NCBI GenBank assembly: GCA_032173965.1
Contig: JAVUNC010000004.1
Location: 60,613,501-60,677,500, forward strand
From: Sitta carolinensis
Lineage: Eukaryota; Chordata; Aves; Passeriformes; Sittidae
Reading direction: 5' to 3'
DNA: 64,000 nucleotides
Part shown: positions 14,201 through 28,700 of the stretch, in pieces
Layout of the letters: every line of letters starts with the position of its first letter
Numbering within the stretch: position 1 is the first letter of the stretch
The notes under the pieces: model-generated
Database searches by the model: none
What the model was told of the DNA's origin: nothing
The model's input: only the letters and a program-made list of their open reading frames with translations
Position numbers and translations under genes: made by a program

Positions 14201-17200
14201 ATACCAAAATTCATTGAGAGCCTGTCATGTGTTAGCCTTGCCAGACTATCTCCTGAGAGAACCAGAGGAGCAGGGCTACATGGAACAGGCAGCTGAGACA
14301 TGGTAGGGCTGAGCAGCTTCTGGAAGAGAGCTGAGTTATGTGAATGGGCAGGGTTAGGGTGCAACCATGCAACTGTCTGTATCCATGTTAATGGCAGTGC
14401 TGTGCCTACACAAATGGGCAAGTGTTCAAAGACAGATGTCCAAAATTATTAATGGGAAATACAAGTGACAGTGCCTCTCTGGTTAAGCCAGTAAAGGAGG
14501 CTAGCCATCATGCTAGTTTCACCCTTGTGTCTGCACTGAGTTGTTGCATATTTTACTTTTTATTTGTGATTTCTGATTCAGATCTGATTTAGGTTCCTAT
14601 GTTTAGATCTTCATGTTGAATTAAGTTACTGTCACTGTGGTCATATGACACTTTAAAAACAATAAAAACTCTTTAGGCAATGGACAGACCTAATTGGTCA
14701 ACAGATTTGCTTCACACTGTTTTATGAGAGCACCTGATCTTTTGTGTTTCCACAGAGTAATAGCCACAGAGCTGGGGAAGGAGGGAGTGTGTGTGGGGTC
14801 ATTGCTCACCAGGGTGATCTAACCTTAAATACAGGTGATCTAAGAAGGACTTGGAAGAAAGAAGGCAAGAAGAAACTTCAAAAGCGTCCTTAAACTAGAT
14901 AAATTTACTGAAGACATTGAGATGAGGTGACATACTGGTGTGTGGACAATTAAGTTCAGTTACGTAGGAATCTGTGTCAGAAAGGAAGAGAATGTTGGGT
15001 AAAATGACAAGCGAGTAAGAGATGGTGAGTTGTGAGATGTTGTGGCTTTAGTGATGAGTGGGGTGGAGGAGAGAGATCTTAACACTTCTACAATATAATG
15101 TTCTGTTCTGAACTGCTTCCTGCAAGAGAGATGGAGACCAACTGGTGGGAGAAAAGCAGGAAAAAATTTCAGAGGAACTGCAGGGGTTGTTTTATGAGAT
15201 TAGATTAAAGGAGCTATGAATATGTATAGCTTGGCAGGGGATACACAAGATAGAACTACAGGAAGGATCTCTGACAGAAATTAAAATGCAAGTCATTAGA
15301 AGAAACAACAAAACACTAATTCTGATATGACTTTTCCTTCCTGTCAACAGATGATGATAACTGCCCTCCTGACATATTTGCAGTGGGATTTGAAGAGATG
15401 GTTGAGTTAAGTGCAGGGAATATTGTGAATGCCAGGTACGTAAAAACAAACAACCAAACAAACAAAATCAACAACAAAAACCCCTAATCAACAAACCTGA
15501 AGAACCAACCAAAAAAAAAAATGTCACAACTGTAAACAAATGAAACCAGCCAAACAAACAAAACCCCAACAAAAAAGAATATAATCTTCCCCAAAGGAAC
15601 TGCCCATGTTCATTTTTATGGTCACTTGTATTGAATATTCCCTTCCAAATCTGTTTCTTGCAACCATAGCTGGAAATAAGTTTCCCATTAGCAAATGTCA
15701 CTGGGATGGTGTTCAAAGTGCTCTTTCTCTTTGAACTTTTGTACAGTAGAATACACTGTTTGCTAAGTCTCTTAAGTCTTTATGTTGGCAGAGAAGAATT
15801 CTGATGGTTGAGATTGATTAAACACTTATACTTAAAACCCGGTCTGATGTTGAAAAAATGTGCTCAATGACTACAAACCTAATTGCCATTCATGTAGGAA
15901 TTCTAAAATTGTCTAAAAATGTCCCTGTGGCTAATTGTATTTGTGAAAATTATGGCTAGGGAAGAAGTTAAATGGAAAGCCTAAGGCTGGCATATCAGCA
16001 TGTGCAGTAGGCTGTTGTGTTACTGCTACATGTGAATCTGAATGGAGGTGGAACCCTGAAGATCATGTTTCCAATGCTGATTCATCAGGCTGGCCAGTTA
16101 TTTGTCTGTTTTGACAAGTTACATCACTGCTTAGTGTGGCTGCTGGGCTGGCAGTGTATCCACATGGATGTGTTGACTTTGGAGAAAAGAAAAAGCTAGA
16201 ACCACTGAAATGAAGGTATATGCAGCTATTCACAAGCTTTAGCTAAGTACAGCCAACAGCTGTGAGTAGCCAGTCACCTTCCAGTCAGAAAATCCCCAGA
16301 TCTCTCCACTGTGAGCATAGGAAATCTTACAGGTCATGAGATTGATATGGAAATTTGTTTTTACAGTTATGATTGCTGTAATCAGCTTCCAGTTATCCCC
16401 AGTGAATGGGTGTATCCAATGTCATGTGAGTGTGGATGTTTCTGAGCATAGTAGACAAGATCCCTCACACACCCAGAAGCAGGGTAACTTATTTGTGTGC
16501 TGTGCCTGGGCTCACTCTGGGCTGGCTTACAAGAAGGTATTACCGGTCTCTGCCATGCATTCTACAGCACTTGAAGTTATACAGTCTAATGGGATGTCTG
16601 TAAACCTAAGGCACAGTTAATCTGTTCATTTTATTGACTGCATGTGGTTTGTTTTGATTCCATTAAATGATTTTATGTTTGTTCCAGTACAACGAATAGA
16701 AAAATGTGGGGAGAGCAGCTTCAAAAAGCTATTTCCAGGACTCATCGCTACATTCAGCTGACATCGGCACAGCTTGTTGGTGTTTGTCTTTTCATCTTTG
16801 TACGACCATATCATGTCCCCTTCATCAGGTAAAAAGAAAGCCAAAACAAACAAACAAACAAAAAAAAACCCCAAAAAACCCCAGCAAACCAAAACAAAAC
16901 AAAAAAACCTCCCCAAAATAAAACTAACCCAACAACAACAACCAACCCCAAATCAACCAACCAAAAAAAAAAAAACCCCAAAACCTAACCCGTGTCTTCC
17001 AAAGAACAGGGTGGGGGAGATTGCTTATCTTGGTGGTAGTCATGCAAACCTGGGTTCTGGTCTCTGCTCAGCATGGAGGAGAGGCATGCTTCCAGAGAGC
17101 AATAGGCTGGAGTGCAGCTCCCTGGGCCAGGCAGCCCCAGTGTCTTCCTCCAGTCAGGAGAAAAGTCAGGCATGCTCCAGGTGGGCAGTCAGGGTAGAAC

Positions 17201-19721
17201 ACCTTGTTTGGCTGTTATCTTTTTGGGAAAAGAATTGTCAGGGCTAGTAAGTCCAAGAAGTGTTTGATGCACTGAATGAAGGCAAATGCCTGCCTCTGCC
17301 TGAAGGGCAGGTTTTTCTTCTATCCCTGTCCGTACTGTTTCCTTATGGAAACAGGGGTAGTTCTAGACCTGAAAGGAATGGGAGAAAGAGACCTAATTTT
17401 GCCCCTTGATATTTTATAGAATTGAGAGGTAATACCTCTCAAATACCTATGAAGTATTTGTCTTTCCCAGAAGTCATGAGAACCCAGCACTGTGTGCCCA
17501 GTCAGGAGGGTGCAGAGGTGTGTATTCTCTGCTTATTTGCTCAGCTGTTACTGGAGAGTGACCAAACTCTTCCCAGTAGATTACCAACCCATGGAGATGC
17601 TTGCATTAAAATGCCTTTGCTGTGGGCAAAAATTGTGTAGGCTAAGTGTAAAAGAATTATGCAAGCTAAATGTAAATGGTTAGGAAGTGAATAATTAGCC
17701 AAAACTATCTTTGGGCATCTGTCTGACCTTATTGCCCTGAGATCCAAACATTCCTCTCTATCCCATATTAGGGCACTGATTGGCCACTACATTTTGTGAT
17801 TAAAATACCAAAAGCTGCCTCTTTCTTCCCTGTGATCTCATATCTACTGAAAACCTCAGAACAGAGCTTGTGCAACATCAGGTGCTGTAGGCCAGACAAA
17901 GCAATGCAATCCAGGTAACTCTGATGGTCTTGCATTGCTGTTTTCCAGTAATCTTTCTTCAACGTGATTTTAAAGAATTACTTTTTTTTGCTGCTATGAA
18001 GCAGTCCAGAGGAGAAGTGTTTCTCTCAGTTTTTGGCTTTTCACCTGGCTTACAAAAAATTTGAGTAATCCAGTAAGAAATTCATGGTTTAAATAGGAAT
18101 CAGAAGCAGAACAGCACAGTGGTTCTGTTGTAGTTGTCAAACTTCTAGAAATTGGTTGTAGCCCTTTAAAACTCAAGAGAAAAAGGGAAGGGTTTGATTT
18201 TAGTGACCAAGCTTCATCATTTAATGCAAATGTGCTGCTGTGTGCTACGTGAGCATAATCAAACCTAAGCAGTATGCTTGCATATTTTTTCCCATATCTG
18301 GAAAAGGAAAGGAAAAATGATCAGAAGCACAAAAAAAAAAATACTTCTGTGCTTACACAGATTGAAGAGATTTAGACAGAAGACAGAGAATAGAGAAATA
18401 ATGAGACGATAGCTGGTTTGTACGTCAGAGGAAGGATTGATGAAATACAAACAGTTGAATTTACAGTGGGCTATCTCAGCATAACCTTTACCACCAAGGA
18501 AAATCAGTTGAATACCAGTCAAGAGATGGGTAGGCAGGCAGGCAGCAGGAAGGGAGAACTTTAGAGTGAAAAGACTGAACTCCTTGCTTCTGTAGGAGTG
18601 CTTAAAACCCATTGTTTCATAGAAAACTTTGATGCTCCTCCTTTGCCTCCCTGAGGGCGTCTTCTGATGGTGTCCTGCTGTCAGGAAAAGACAGGAAATT
18701 AAAGAGGGAGAAAAAAGGTACAAAAGATGGGGGAGGAAGAGACAAGAAAATGAAGGGGGTGGGGAAAGGAGACCTGTAACACCTTGCATCATTTAGATCA
18801 CGAATTTCTGAGAGTAACTCATATAAGACTTGGCAATTTTCTGCACATCCCTTCTTAAAATCAGTAATATTCTAGCTAGCTCTGCTTGACGTTTTCTCTG
18901 GAAAGTAAAATTTTCTCACTGGGGAAGACATGCATGCTGCTGGGGTTGGCTGCAACAATGATCTCATCATTTTCTTATCTGATCAGACAGGCATGCTTTG
19001 TTCTTGGAGTAGCCTGGCTATTTGGGAGAAATTACCCCGAGAGCAGGTGGTCTGCTTTATCAAGTTATCTTTCTGTAGCGAAATGTGTGCTAATCATCAC
19101 ATTGAAATACTAAGTAATTAGCAACATGGGGACCTAAAGCAATTTGTCATCAGTACAGAACTCATTTGAGAAGTTACATATAAGTAGTTGTATCCAATAA
19201 TCTCTGATTTTATCATATCTGATTTAATGAATTATGGGTTATGATCTGTTGCTCTTTAATTAAATGGAAAATCCATCATGAACTGTGAAGCTGGGTTTCA
19301 ACACATATGAACAGTAAATTGTTAACTCTGAAAAACAGATTCACATATGTTCTAAAGTAAAAAGAAGTATAGTAGTAAATTTAGTTATTGTCAATATTTT
19401 AAGGATTGTGGTAGAGGTAAATTTGAAAAGTATATTCTATAGAAATTCCCAATATTTCAGAAATAAGGTCTTGTTGGTCTGTTTGGAAGGGACAAGAAAA
19501 GGAGAAAAATATTTTCAGAAATATTTTTATTTCTGTACTATTGTATTATACTTAATTTGAAACATAAGTACATGAACATCAAGAAACTAAAAGATGTGCC
19601 TAAAAGCAGCAAGCTTTCTAGAGGGGAGAAGACATGGCATTGTAAACTGGACTTTCCCTTTATGTTGCAGTCAAAGTTAATTGCATGTTTGTCCCTGAAG
19701 CCCTTTAGCCCTTTACTCTGT

Positions 19722-19756
<35 letters not shown>

Positions 19757-22700
19757 GCAGGGATGTAGCAATAGACACCGTGAAGACAGGAATGGGAGGA
19801 AAAGCTGGGAATAAAGGGGCAGTGAGCATTCGTTTTCAGTTCTATAGTACCAGTTTCTGCTTTATATGCAGTCACTTGACTGCTGGGCAGACACAGGTGA
19901 AAGAGAGGAATGAAGATTATAAAGAAATCACACAGAAACTCAGCTTCCCAATGGTAAGTGTAGATGTATGTGTGCTAAAAACATTGGAGAAAAAGGTGAT
20001 ATCTTTCCATCATGAAAGATGGTCTCAGGCTGCCTTTGATGACAGGTCATCAAAGAAGGCATCTCAGTACCATGAAAGAAATGTTTAAGGAGATGTTAAC
20101 AAATAAATAAATAAAGAATAGGGAAGCAAGTTTCACAGAAAACTAGATGCCACCCAATATAGCACTTGCTTTACAAAAGTACCAATCATTCCAAAAAATA
20201 GAGTTGCTCCAGTGCTTGAAATGTCCTTGGCTTTGTGCAGCTAAACTCTAGATGACTGGTGTTAGAACTGGAGAGCGTGATATTGATAGCTCTTGCTGGC
20301 TCTGGTAAGTGAGAATTCCTGAAAGACCATCCATGCCATTCAGTGCAGCAGAGCCCTGCTGCTTCTGCTCGGTATGATAGATTCTTGGGCACCAACACGG
20401 TACCCTCTGTTCCCTTCGTTTTGTCCTCGTGAATGTGTCACTCTCAAGGAACTGCTGGCTTCTCTCAGAGCATGGCAAGTAGGCACTACTGGTCTACATG
20501 AATAACTTTTCCCCTAAATTGTGTCAAATCAATCACCCTAGTGTTTTAATTCCAGCTTGTCTCCTCAGGCCAGTAGATAACTTATGGGATTTGGTAGCAG
20601 GGCTCCTTTGCTTCCCTTAATGTTGGTTGCTTTAATTTCTGCAATACCTTCTTTCTTGGACCTCTCTGGAAAAGCCCTAAGCCAGGAAGGGACAGGACCA
20701 GTTTGTGTATTTCAGCAAAAAATGACATTTAGGTTGCAAAGCATCAAATTTTACCTTCCTGTTGTTTGTAAGGTTTAGAGGCTTGGCACGTGCAGCACAT
20801 CAATCAGTTGGTTTATGTAGGAGCTAATACTGACAGACTGGACGTCCTGCAAAGGAAATCTGTTTCAGATGGCCATAAAGTTGTGCTTATGGTAGTTTTT
20901 CCTTCTGATACCTTGTTAACTATTTGCTGTCCTTTACACTTAAAACAGGGAAAGGTACCTTGTGTGTATAATGCATATAAAGAGTGCCCTCTAGTGCTGT
21001 GACAGCCGCAGTCTGGAACACTTCCCTTACGAATCTCTGGGGTTTAGAGGTTTATAGCTGAACTGGGAAGGAAAAAAAAAAAAAAAAAAAAAAAAAAGAC
21101 TGGTTAGAGGATAGGATGCTAAATTTAGAACTGGAGTGAATTTTCATTGATGTTTGATTACAATACCTTTCCAAAACTGTGACGTGCATATAAGATCGCA
21201 TTTGGAGCTTGTTCTTACTCCAGAGCTTGTTGCTAAATTTGCCTTAGTACCAGAAGCACATTTTGAATTATATTTAGACTATGCAAATATATGCATGTGA
21301 AATGTGTTAGGGAAACAAATATACATTTTGAATATTCATGACAGACAAATTGTGAATATAAAGCTAGGTTCCAGCAGAGACATACCTTCAGGAAAGAGGG
21401 GTCAGAGTCTGACATTTTTGTTTACAAAATTCAGCTCAGTGGGGTGCCAAAGCCAGTACAGGAACCCTTCTATTTTAGCACAAAATGAATTTTGACAAAT
21501 AGATTGTGACGAATAGGTCCAGTATTTAGTAATTCAAAGAGACTGAGTGCTATATTTCAGTGCATTTTAAAGGTGTTTTCATGAATGTGATTTAACATTA
21601 ATGGTATTCTGTGCCTCAAAACTAGGGGCAGAACATGTTCTCCCATGACTATGTCTTCTGGTGTGGTGATTTTAACTATCGCATTGATCTAACGTATGAA
21701 GAAGTCTTTTATTTTCTCAAACGTCAAGATTGGAAGACACTTTTGGAATTTGATCAACTACAGCAGCAAAAATCCAGTGGAAAAGTAAGGCAGTGTGTCT
21801 CATTTTCTTGAATAACTGCATGTTGGCTGGGTCTTTTTTGTTCCTTGAGAGAGTGAATAAGTTGCATTTTCAGACCCTTGTTTGTAGCACTTGAATGCAG
21901 CCATTGGTTTAAAAGTCAGAACATTGTTTGCAGGGAAGTTGATGCATCACAGTGGCACCTTCCTCATCTGTAACTTAAAGAAATGCTCTTTATTTAATTA
22001 GATTTTTAAAGACTTCCACGAAGGGACTATTAATTTTGGACCAACATATAAATACGACGTTGGCTCGGAGGCTTATGATACAAGTGACAAGTGCAGAACC
22101 CCAGCATGGACTGACAGAGTGCTTTGGTGGAGAAAGAAACTGCCCTTTGAAAAAACAGGTGTGTAGGATCCTTCTTTATCTGAAAGTTGTTTTAGAATTC
22201 ATCTAGAACCCACTTAAGGGGATTTAATCTAGTGAATGGTGCTTTACTCAAGCAGATGTTCTTTCACTTTACTAGATTATGTGTTTGAGATGGAGAAGGC
22301 ACTTTCTTCTTGTGTGTGTGAACAAAGACTTCATGCTACAGATGGAAGAGGTGCTGGGAGTTCATTGAGGAACTGAAATCAGCCCAGCTGTAGTAGTATA
22401 GAAATAATTCTGTTTTTCAACAGAATCATTAGTCCACATAAAGTTCCTGTATTATAATGGCTAGATTGTTAAAACTGCTGTTCTCAGTAGATGTAGAAAC
22501 AGTTTCCTCTAATCTCTTCTGTACTGGTAATTCTTAGGAATATTTCTGCTAGGATTGGCAGAGGCTTCATTAATTAGTTCTTATAGAGCACTTTGAATTC
22601 ATGAGTGGCCAACACAACAGAAAGGCCTTTTTGACTTGTTATTCAAAAGTTACAGTTAAGAAATAAAAAGTATTTCTTTGCATATCCAGGGACAGTTTTC

Positions 22701-25700
22701 ATAATCATTCTCTCAGTCTGCAGGAACATCTATCCCCCAGCGTTTCTAACATTTGAATAAATTCATATTAAAAATGTAATTGCTGGAGAATTAATTTGGT
22801 CTGCACCTGCAGATGTGATGTGTCGCATGCCTGGAAATTTCTGCTTGGAATCTAAGTCATACCATGACTATGTTAAATGTAAAAGCTACTAAGCTAAACT
22901 AGGGCAATGAGAGAGTACATGTCATTGTGATACAGTTATTCACTCGTATCTAAGGAATGAAAAACAAAGTAAAATGAGGAGCTTAAACCATTGATAGAGA
23001 TGCAGTCCAGGAAAGAAAAGCTGTATGAGACATAATAAGGAAGTTAAAGCAGCCCTCTTGTGCTGACTGTTTTCATTTTAGGAGAAAGAACACCCTTCAG
23101 CTTTTCTAATGCATATTCCTTATTTTGCATGGCAAAAGTTGCCTCTGGGGAACTTTAGCAGTTGGAGTACATACAGCACATAGGACCTAAGTAGCTGGTC
23201 TGCAAGAGTCAAGGCAGTCTCTTTCTTTAGAGTGTGCAGGCCTGCCACAGCCGGCTCACATGGGTCCATAACTGACTGGTATTTTCCCAGCCCTGCAAAA
23301 CCTTCTTAGTTTGCTGCCAGAGTTTCTCTCCTTTACTGCTAGTGGCAAAGCTCTTCAGCTCCTCAGCTCTTATTATTATGTTGCTTCTTATTGCTGTTAT
23401 AGGCTAAATGACTGCAAATGCCATATTCCATATAAACTCATTTTCAGCTTCACAGAGAAGAGGGACAGAATTATCCATTTATTCAAATGGTGACCTAAAG
23501 ACTTCCTTGATACTAATAACAATAGAATACCTCACTCTAGCATATTTTCTGAAGCACTTTCTGTCACCTTAATGGGTTGTAATGGAATTATTTGGAGGTT
23601 GGATTTACATGGATTTGATTTCTCTTATCTCTTGTGTATTATTTCTCCAATCCCTGTCTAATATTCAGGTTTATAAAATAATTTTCAAGTACAGTGTCTG
23701 GTTTTATGCTCAGTGTTGAGGTAGAAGGTAAAATACTAATATGACTCTTATCAACCCGTGTTGTACAGATAATTAATTGGGTGACATTCAGGTCAACAAT
23801 TTTGCAAGTGTCTTACTCTACTGATCAGTTGTCTCAGTTGCACTCCCAGTCCTTTCTTTTTTTTTTTTTCTTTCTAGTCCCTAATTTGTAAGAACTTGTA
23901 GGAAACAAGTTCTTCTTTGAATGAGATATATACACAAAACCAAAAAAAAACCACACCTCCTACTACTAGGGTCTGTGGAGAGCTTCCTAATAAAATATTG
24001 TTTATCTGTAAGTAAAACTAGATTTGAGTAAGTTTTAAATCATGTTTTGTGCTGCATAGCTGGAGAGATCAATCTTCTGGACAGTGATCTGAATGCTGAT
24101 ACTAAAGTCAGGCACACTTGGACCCCTGGAGCCTTGATGTACTATGGGAGAGCAGAGCTGCAAGCATCTGACCACAGGTAACTAAACAATCAGAGAGAGG
24201 TTAAAATGTGCCACGTTAAAATGTGTCATGCTGAATTACACCTTCAGAGTGAGGGACCAAAACAGGATTAAAACAGGAATTACACCCTTATTCTGTGTTC
24301 AGTATCTGCTTGATGGGTTTTTCCTCTCGTGGTGAGTTTTATACCAGAGTGGCAAGTACTTACAGTCATGTATTTATTTTTCCTGCACAGTGATTGTAGC
24401 AAGGGTTGGGTAAGTTGCAGCAAAAAGTCTAGAAAACAGGACTTTCTGTTTCTTGGTTTTGGAAAGGCTCTGATACCTAAGGAAGCTTCTCTGGGGGATT
24501 TCCACTCAGCTTGTTGCAGGAGAGGAGGAGGTTGGGACTGTGTGGCTGGAAGAGGTGTGAGCCAGCCACACAGGGACAAGTTTGGCCTCTTCACAGTACT
24601 CAAGTGTGTGGCTTCTGTACCTCCTTTAAAAATGGAAATGGGAGGAGGTAGAAAAATCAAAGGCCTGTGCTTCTGATTGGTGTATATCATTAACTTCTCT
24701 TTAGGGATATGAATGACCTATCTTTGATAAGCTTGTTCTCTGCTTCACTTCTGAGCAACAAATTCTGTAATAAATACAATTTGAAAGGTCCCTTACATTC
24801 AGAATGTTTGTCTTACCCCTTGCATGCTTTGTGGAAGTGCTACAACATTGCTCCTTCTAGCAGCACTCAGTGACCCCCAGTAGCTGTCTGTGTGCTCTGG
24901 TGGTGCTCTTGCATGCCAGGACTGTCCTCTATTCCTCTAGCAATGGAAGAACAAACATGCCTCTTGCAATCAATTTCTCTGTGTCAAGGCTCTGACATTA
25001 CTGTGTTCTGCAAAGCACAGTGGAGCTGCTGCTCTCATTATATAGGACCCTGAGGATGCAATCTGTGAAACATGACTGTTATACATGGTTTTCTATTTCA
25101 GCAAACTTGACTCCAAAAGCTGCTTTTTAATTACAGTCAGCAGGTTTGCTTTTCCAAGGATTGTGCTAGGAAAAGGGCATAGCTGTATCTTTGTGACATA
25201 TGGAAATGCATTATGGTTCACAATGCTTATGGAAATAGTTCATGCTTCCTATACATTTTTCCCCTTTATTATCCCTTTCTAGCCCTGCTGTTGTTGCTTT
25301 CATATTTTCTGGTAATGTGTATTCAAGAGCCAGGTCTATTGCAAATAGAAGGCAGCAATTTTGACACAGTTATAGGAGCAGCCATCCCAGTCACTGCTCT
25401 GCATGTATGTTGAGGTATCTGTATCTGAGGATGTGGATTGCACCCACTGAGATGAGACAAGTTCTACTCTTTCAGACAGCTCTCTCAATTTTATTCAGAT
25501 CTAACACACAGAGAAGTAATTTGTAAGAAATGGCTCAAGGAGCAAGTTTGCAGTGTTGGCTGCTTGTAGTGTAATGGCTTGGAAAATATGTCACACATAT
25601 TTGCTACATGACAACATTATACGTCTAGAATATCTTGTCCTTAGTTTTTGGAAGAAGGTATATGGCCTTGTCTAAAAGAAAATAATATATTTCTATCCTG

Positions 25701-28700
25701 ATTTATAGATGTTTGGGGCCACAGCTGTTTGATAATGAGTGAAGTATTCTGTTATTTTTGGTCTTGGTAAATGGCAAATGGTAGGTTTGCCATAAGTGCT
25801 GCATACAATTGTTATTTCAATTCACTTATGGTCTGTCTTCATTCAGCTAATGCAGAACAGGGAAATATAATTAATAGTGCTCAAGGCATGATGTTGACCA
25901 CTGCAAAAGAAATGAAGCTTACCTGTTCTCCTTCTTTATATAGATTTTAATTTTATATAAACTCTTCTTATTTTTAAGTAAGTATTTTTCCTTTGTTTTG
26001 TGTAGGCCAGTGTTAGCTATTGTAGAAGTGGAAGTTCAGGAAGTTAATGAAGCTGCCCGTGACAGTGTTTTCCGAGAAGTGTCATCTTTCCAGGGACCAC
26101 TGGATGCCACAGTAGTGGTAAATCTGCTCTCACCAACCCCTGAAGAGAAAAACGAATTTCCTGAAGACTTGCGTACAGAGCTTATGCAGATGTTTGAGGA
26201 TTATGGCACTGTTGTTCTGGTCAGGTGAGTTTGGGATCTGAAATGGCATGACATCTATTAAAAACCACAGACTGGAAGATTCCTTTTGTCCTGACAGAGT
26301 TAACTTTGTATTGGAAGGAAGTATGTAGGATTCCTTTATTGCACTTTCAGTTCTTTATTAGAAATTGAATGCAAGTGTTTTGAATATCTTATACCCTTTA
26401 TATTGTAAATATATATAATGATAATTATAATATCAACAACCTTTTAAAGAAATAATCCAACAGCTCTCATCTGAGTGGAAGAGAATTTTATTCAGTACAA
26501 CACCATAAAGCAGAGACTGATGTAAATCATTGTCTTTAGATTCAGGCCTCATTTCCAAGCACTGCTGCTTCTGGTGGATCCTTGGGTTCTGCTTCACCTC
26601 ATCTGGGGGGGGGTCTGCTTTCTTCCACCACTCTTTCACACTTGGCAGGATTTCCTGGCTGACTCTCCTTCCTGTTGGGGGTCATTTTGCTTGTTTGTTA
26701 ACAGTACAGCTTCTCACAGAGCTATCACCCACTGGGTTTGAGAGGGAGAGTGTGATACCTTCTGGCAGAGCAGCTTAATTTCATTCTGATTGATTCTCTA
26801 CAGGGCTCCAGCACAGCTGTGAGACTTCTGTTTTGAGAAATACAGGCAAAAGACCTAACAGCTGACCTCTGGGAAACACTGCCAAAAACTTGTTCATGTT
26901 TTTTTGGTTAATTTATTAGTGGAGAAAGCTGATGACCTGTTGTTGTGTATTTTTATGTAGTACCAATATAAGCTGAGGGTTGAAAAGCAGCCGTGCAGGA
27001 AAAGCAGCACCACCTTGCTTGTGAAGAAAAGAAGCAAGAAAAGGACATGTTTTGGTGCATAGTCCTTGTTTTATTTTGTTTTTAATTGCTTTAGATCTTG
27101 GTGGAATACTACTCTTTGGGAACATCACATGTCCTCTGAGGTGGAGGATATGCAGAACCACAGAAATTAGTTCAGAGGGAGTGTAGATCTTGGACTGGGT
27201 ATCCTGTCAGCAGCTGCTGAGATGTTTGTCCTGCTGTTTCAGGAGTGATCCAGAAAAGGGCAGGGTGCTGGGGTCACACAAGGGAGAACTGGAAAGAAGA
27301 GGAGCCCAGCTGGGATTCATAGATCACCTGCTCCTCAAAAATAGAATTGTAAAGGAAAATACAACTAAAACAAAATGCATTGCACTGCATATGTATCCTA
27401 TATATAGATCTATATGGTAGTTTTCTATCATGCTAGCCTTCAAAGGGTTTTATTAGTTGGTGAAATAAAATGTTTTTTCTCCTCTGCCTTTTTTCACTAG
27501 GATCTGTGGAGGTCAAATGCTGGTGACATTTGCAGACAGCAAGTCAGCTCTTCGTGTTATGGATTTGGATGGTGCCAAGGTAAGACTTTCTCAAACCTAT
27601 AATAATAATTTCATAACAAATTTCTCAAAAGTGGTTGCTTAGAATGAGGTACTTGAGTTTCTATCTAAATCAAGTAACATTATGTCAAGGAAAGTTAGAG
27701 CTCACGAAGTCTTTAACTTTCACATCTGCTGAGGCTATTAATGCAGTATTTTAGTTTCAGGATGGCATGAGGTCACTTTTCATGGGTCCCAAGCAGTGTT
27801 TAGGATGTGGCCTCTGAACCACTGCAGAACATGTGGTCTTGTTCATGGCTGTGGCTACTTGTAGCAGTTCCCTGACATTTTCTGTGACTTTATACTGTTG
27901 CCAATGCATCCTCATTTGGAGATTTTTTGTTTCTCTAGTGTATCAAATAGATTCCTTCTGCTAAGCTGTAACAACACGGCTTGCTGGCTTCCACACAAAT
28001 TCAGAATTAGCAGTAGGTGTTTACCTTCCCATCCCCTGTTTTTTGTTCCCACACACATACTCTACAAATCATCAACCCCCTGCTGAAAAAACTGTTTGTG
28101 GCGCTGTCCTGTAAACTTAACACTTAGTTAATGGATTTAACTCTCATTCTTCTTTCATATTTGCAGTTTTATCTTCTAATTTGACTCCTGCCATTGATGT
28201 AATTCATAGCACAGACTGAAACAGTTGTACACACCCAGTATGAGAAGGTGCTGGGAATCTGAGTTGGGAACTTTTCAAACTGATTTTCCTGTCAAAGCTG
28301 CTGGCTTGTCTGCATTTCACCCCAAATGTCATAGAGCAACACACATAAGCAGCTGAAGTACCAATCTGTTTGAAAATACATCCTCCATATATATCTTATA
28401 TGAGGTTTTCTGGTCAGAGTCTCCTCACAGGTGACAGCAGTACAAACTCTTGTGTGTTTTAAAGCTGCTGACTCAAAAATGGCACCTTCTGATGCCAATA
28501 TTGCTATTCAGTGTTGTTTTGACCATATTTGATGTTTCACCTATTTCTCCAGTATTACCCAAATGCAGCAGCAGTGCTTTTGAGCTGTGAAGCTCATTTT
28601 CTTTCAAGAATATTGTTGCAGTCTGAAAAATTGTTTAGGGGGATAAGAAGAGTGTTCCCTTTCCATTTAGCTGCTGAACTGCAGCTTTAGTTGCATCAGT

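Noticed and set aside
16774..17247. 157-codon Lys/Pro-rich open frame overlapping a SYNJ2 exon
   Set aside because: Different frame from the exon, and produced by the A/C-rich repeat.
18265..18792. 175-codon open frame on the minus strand
   Set aside because: Opposite a purine-rich intron tract, rich in Phe, Leu and Ser by composition; no domain, no splice context and no recognised homologue.
24280..24690. Overlapping 136-codon (-) and 115-codon (+) frames
   Set aside because: Within a SYNJ2 intron; no recognisable protein on either strand.
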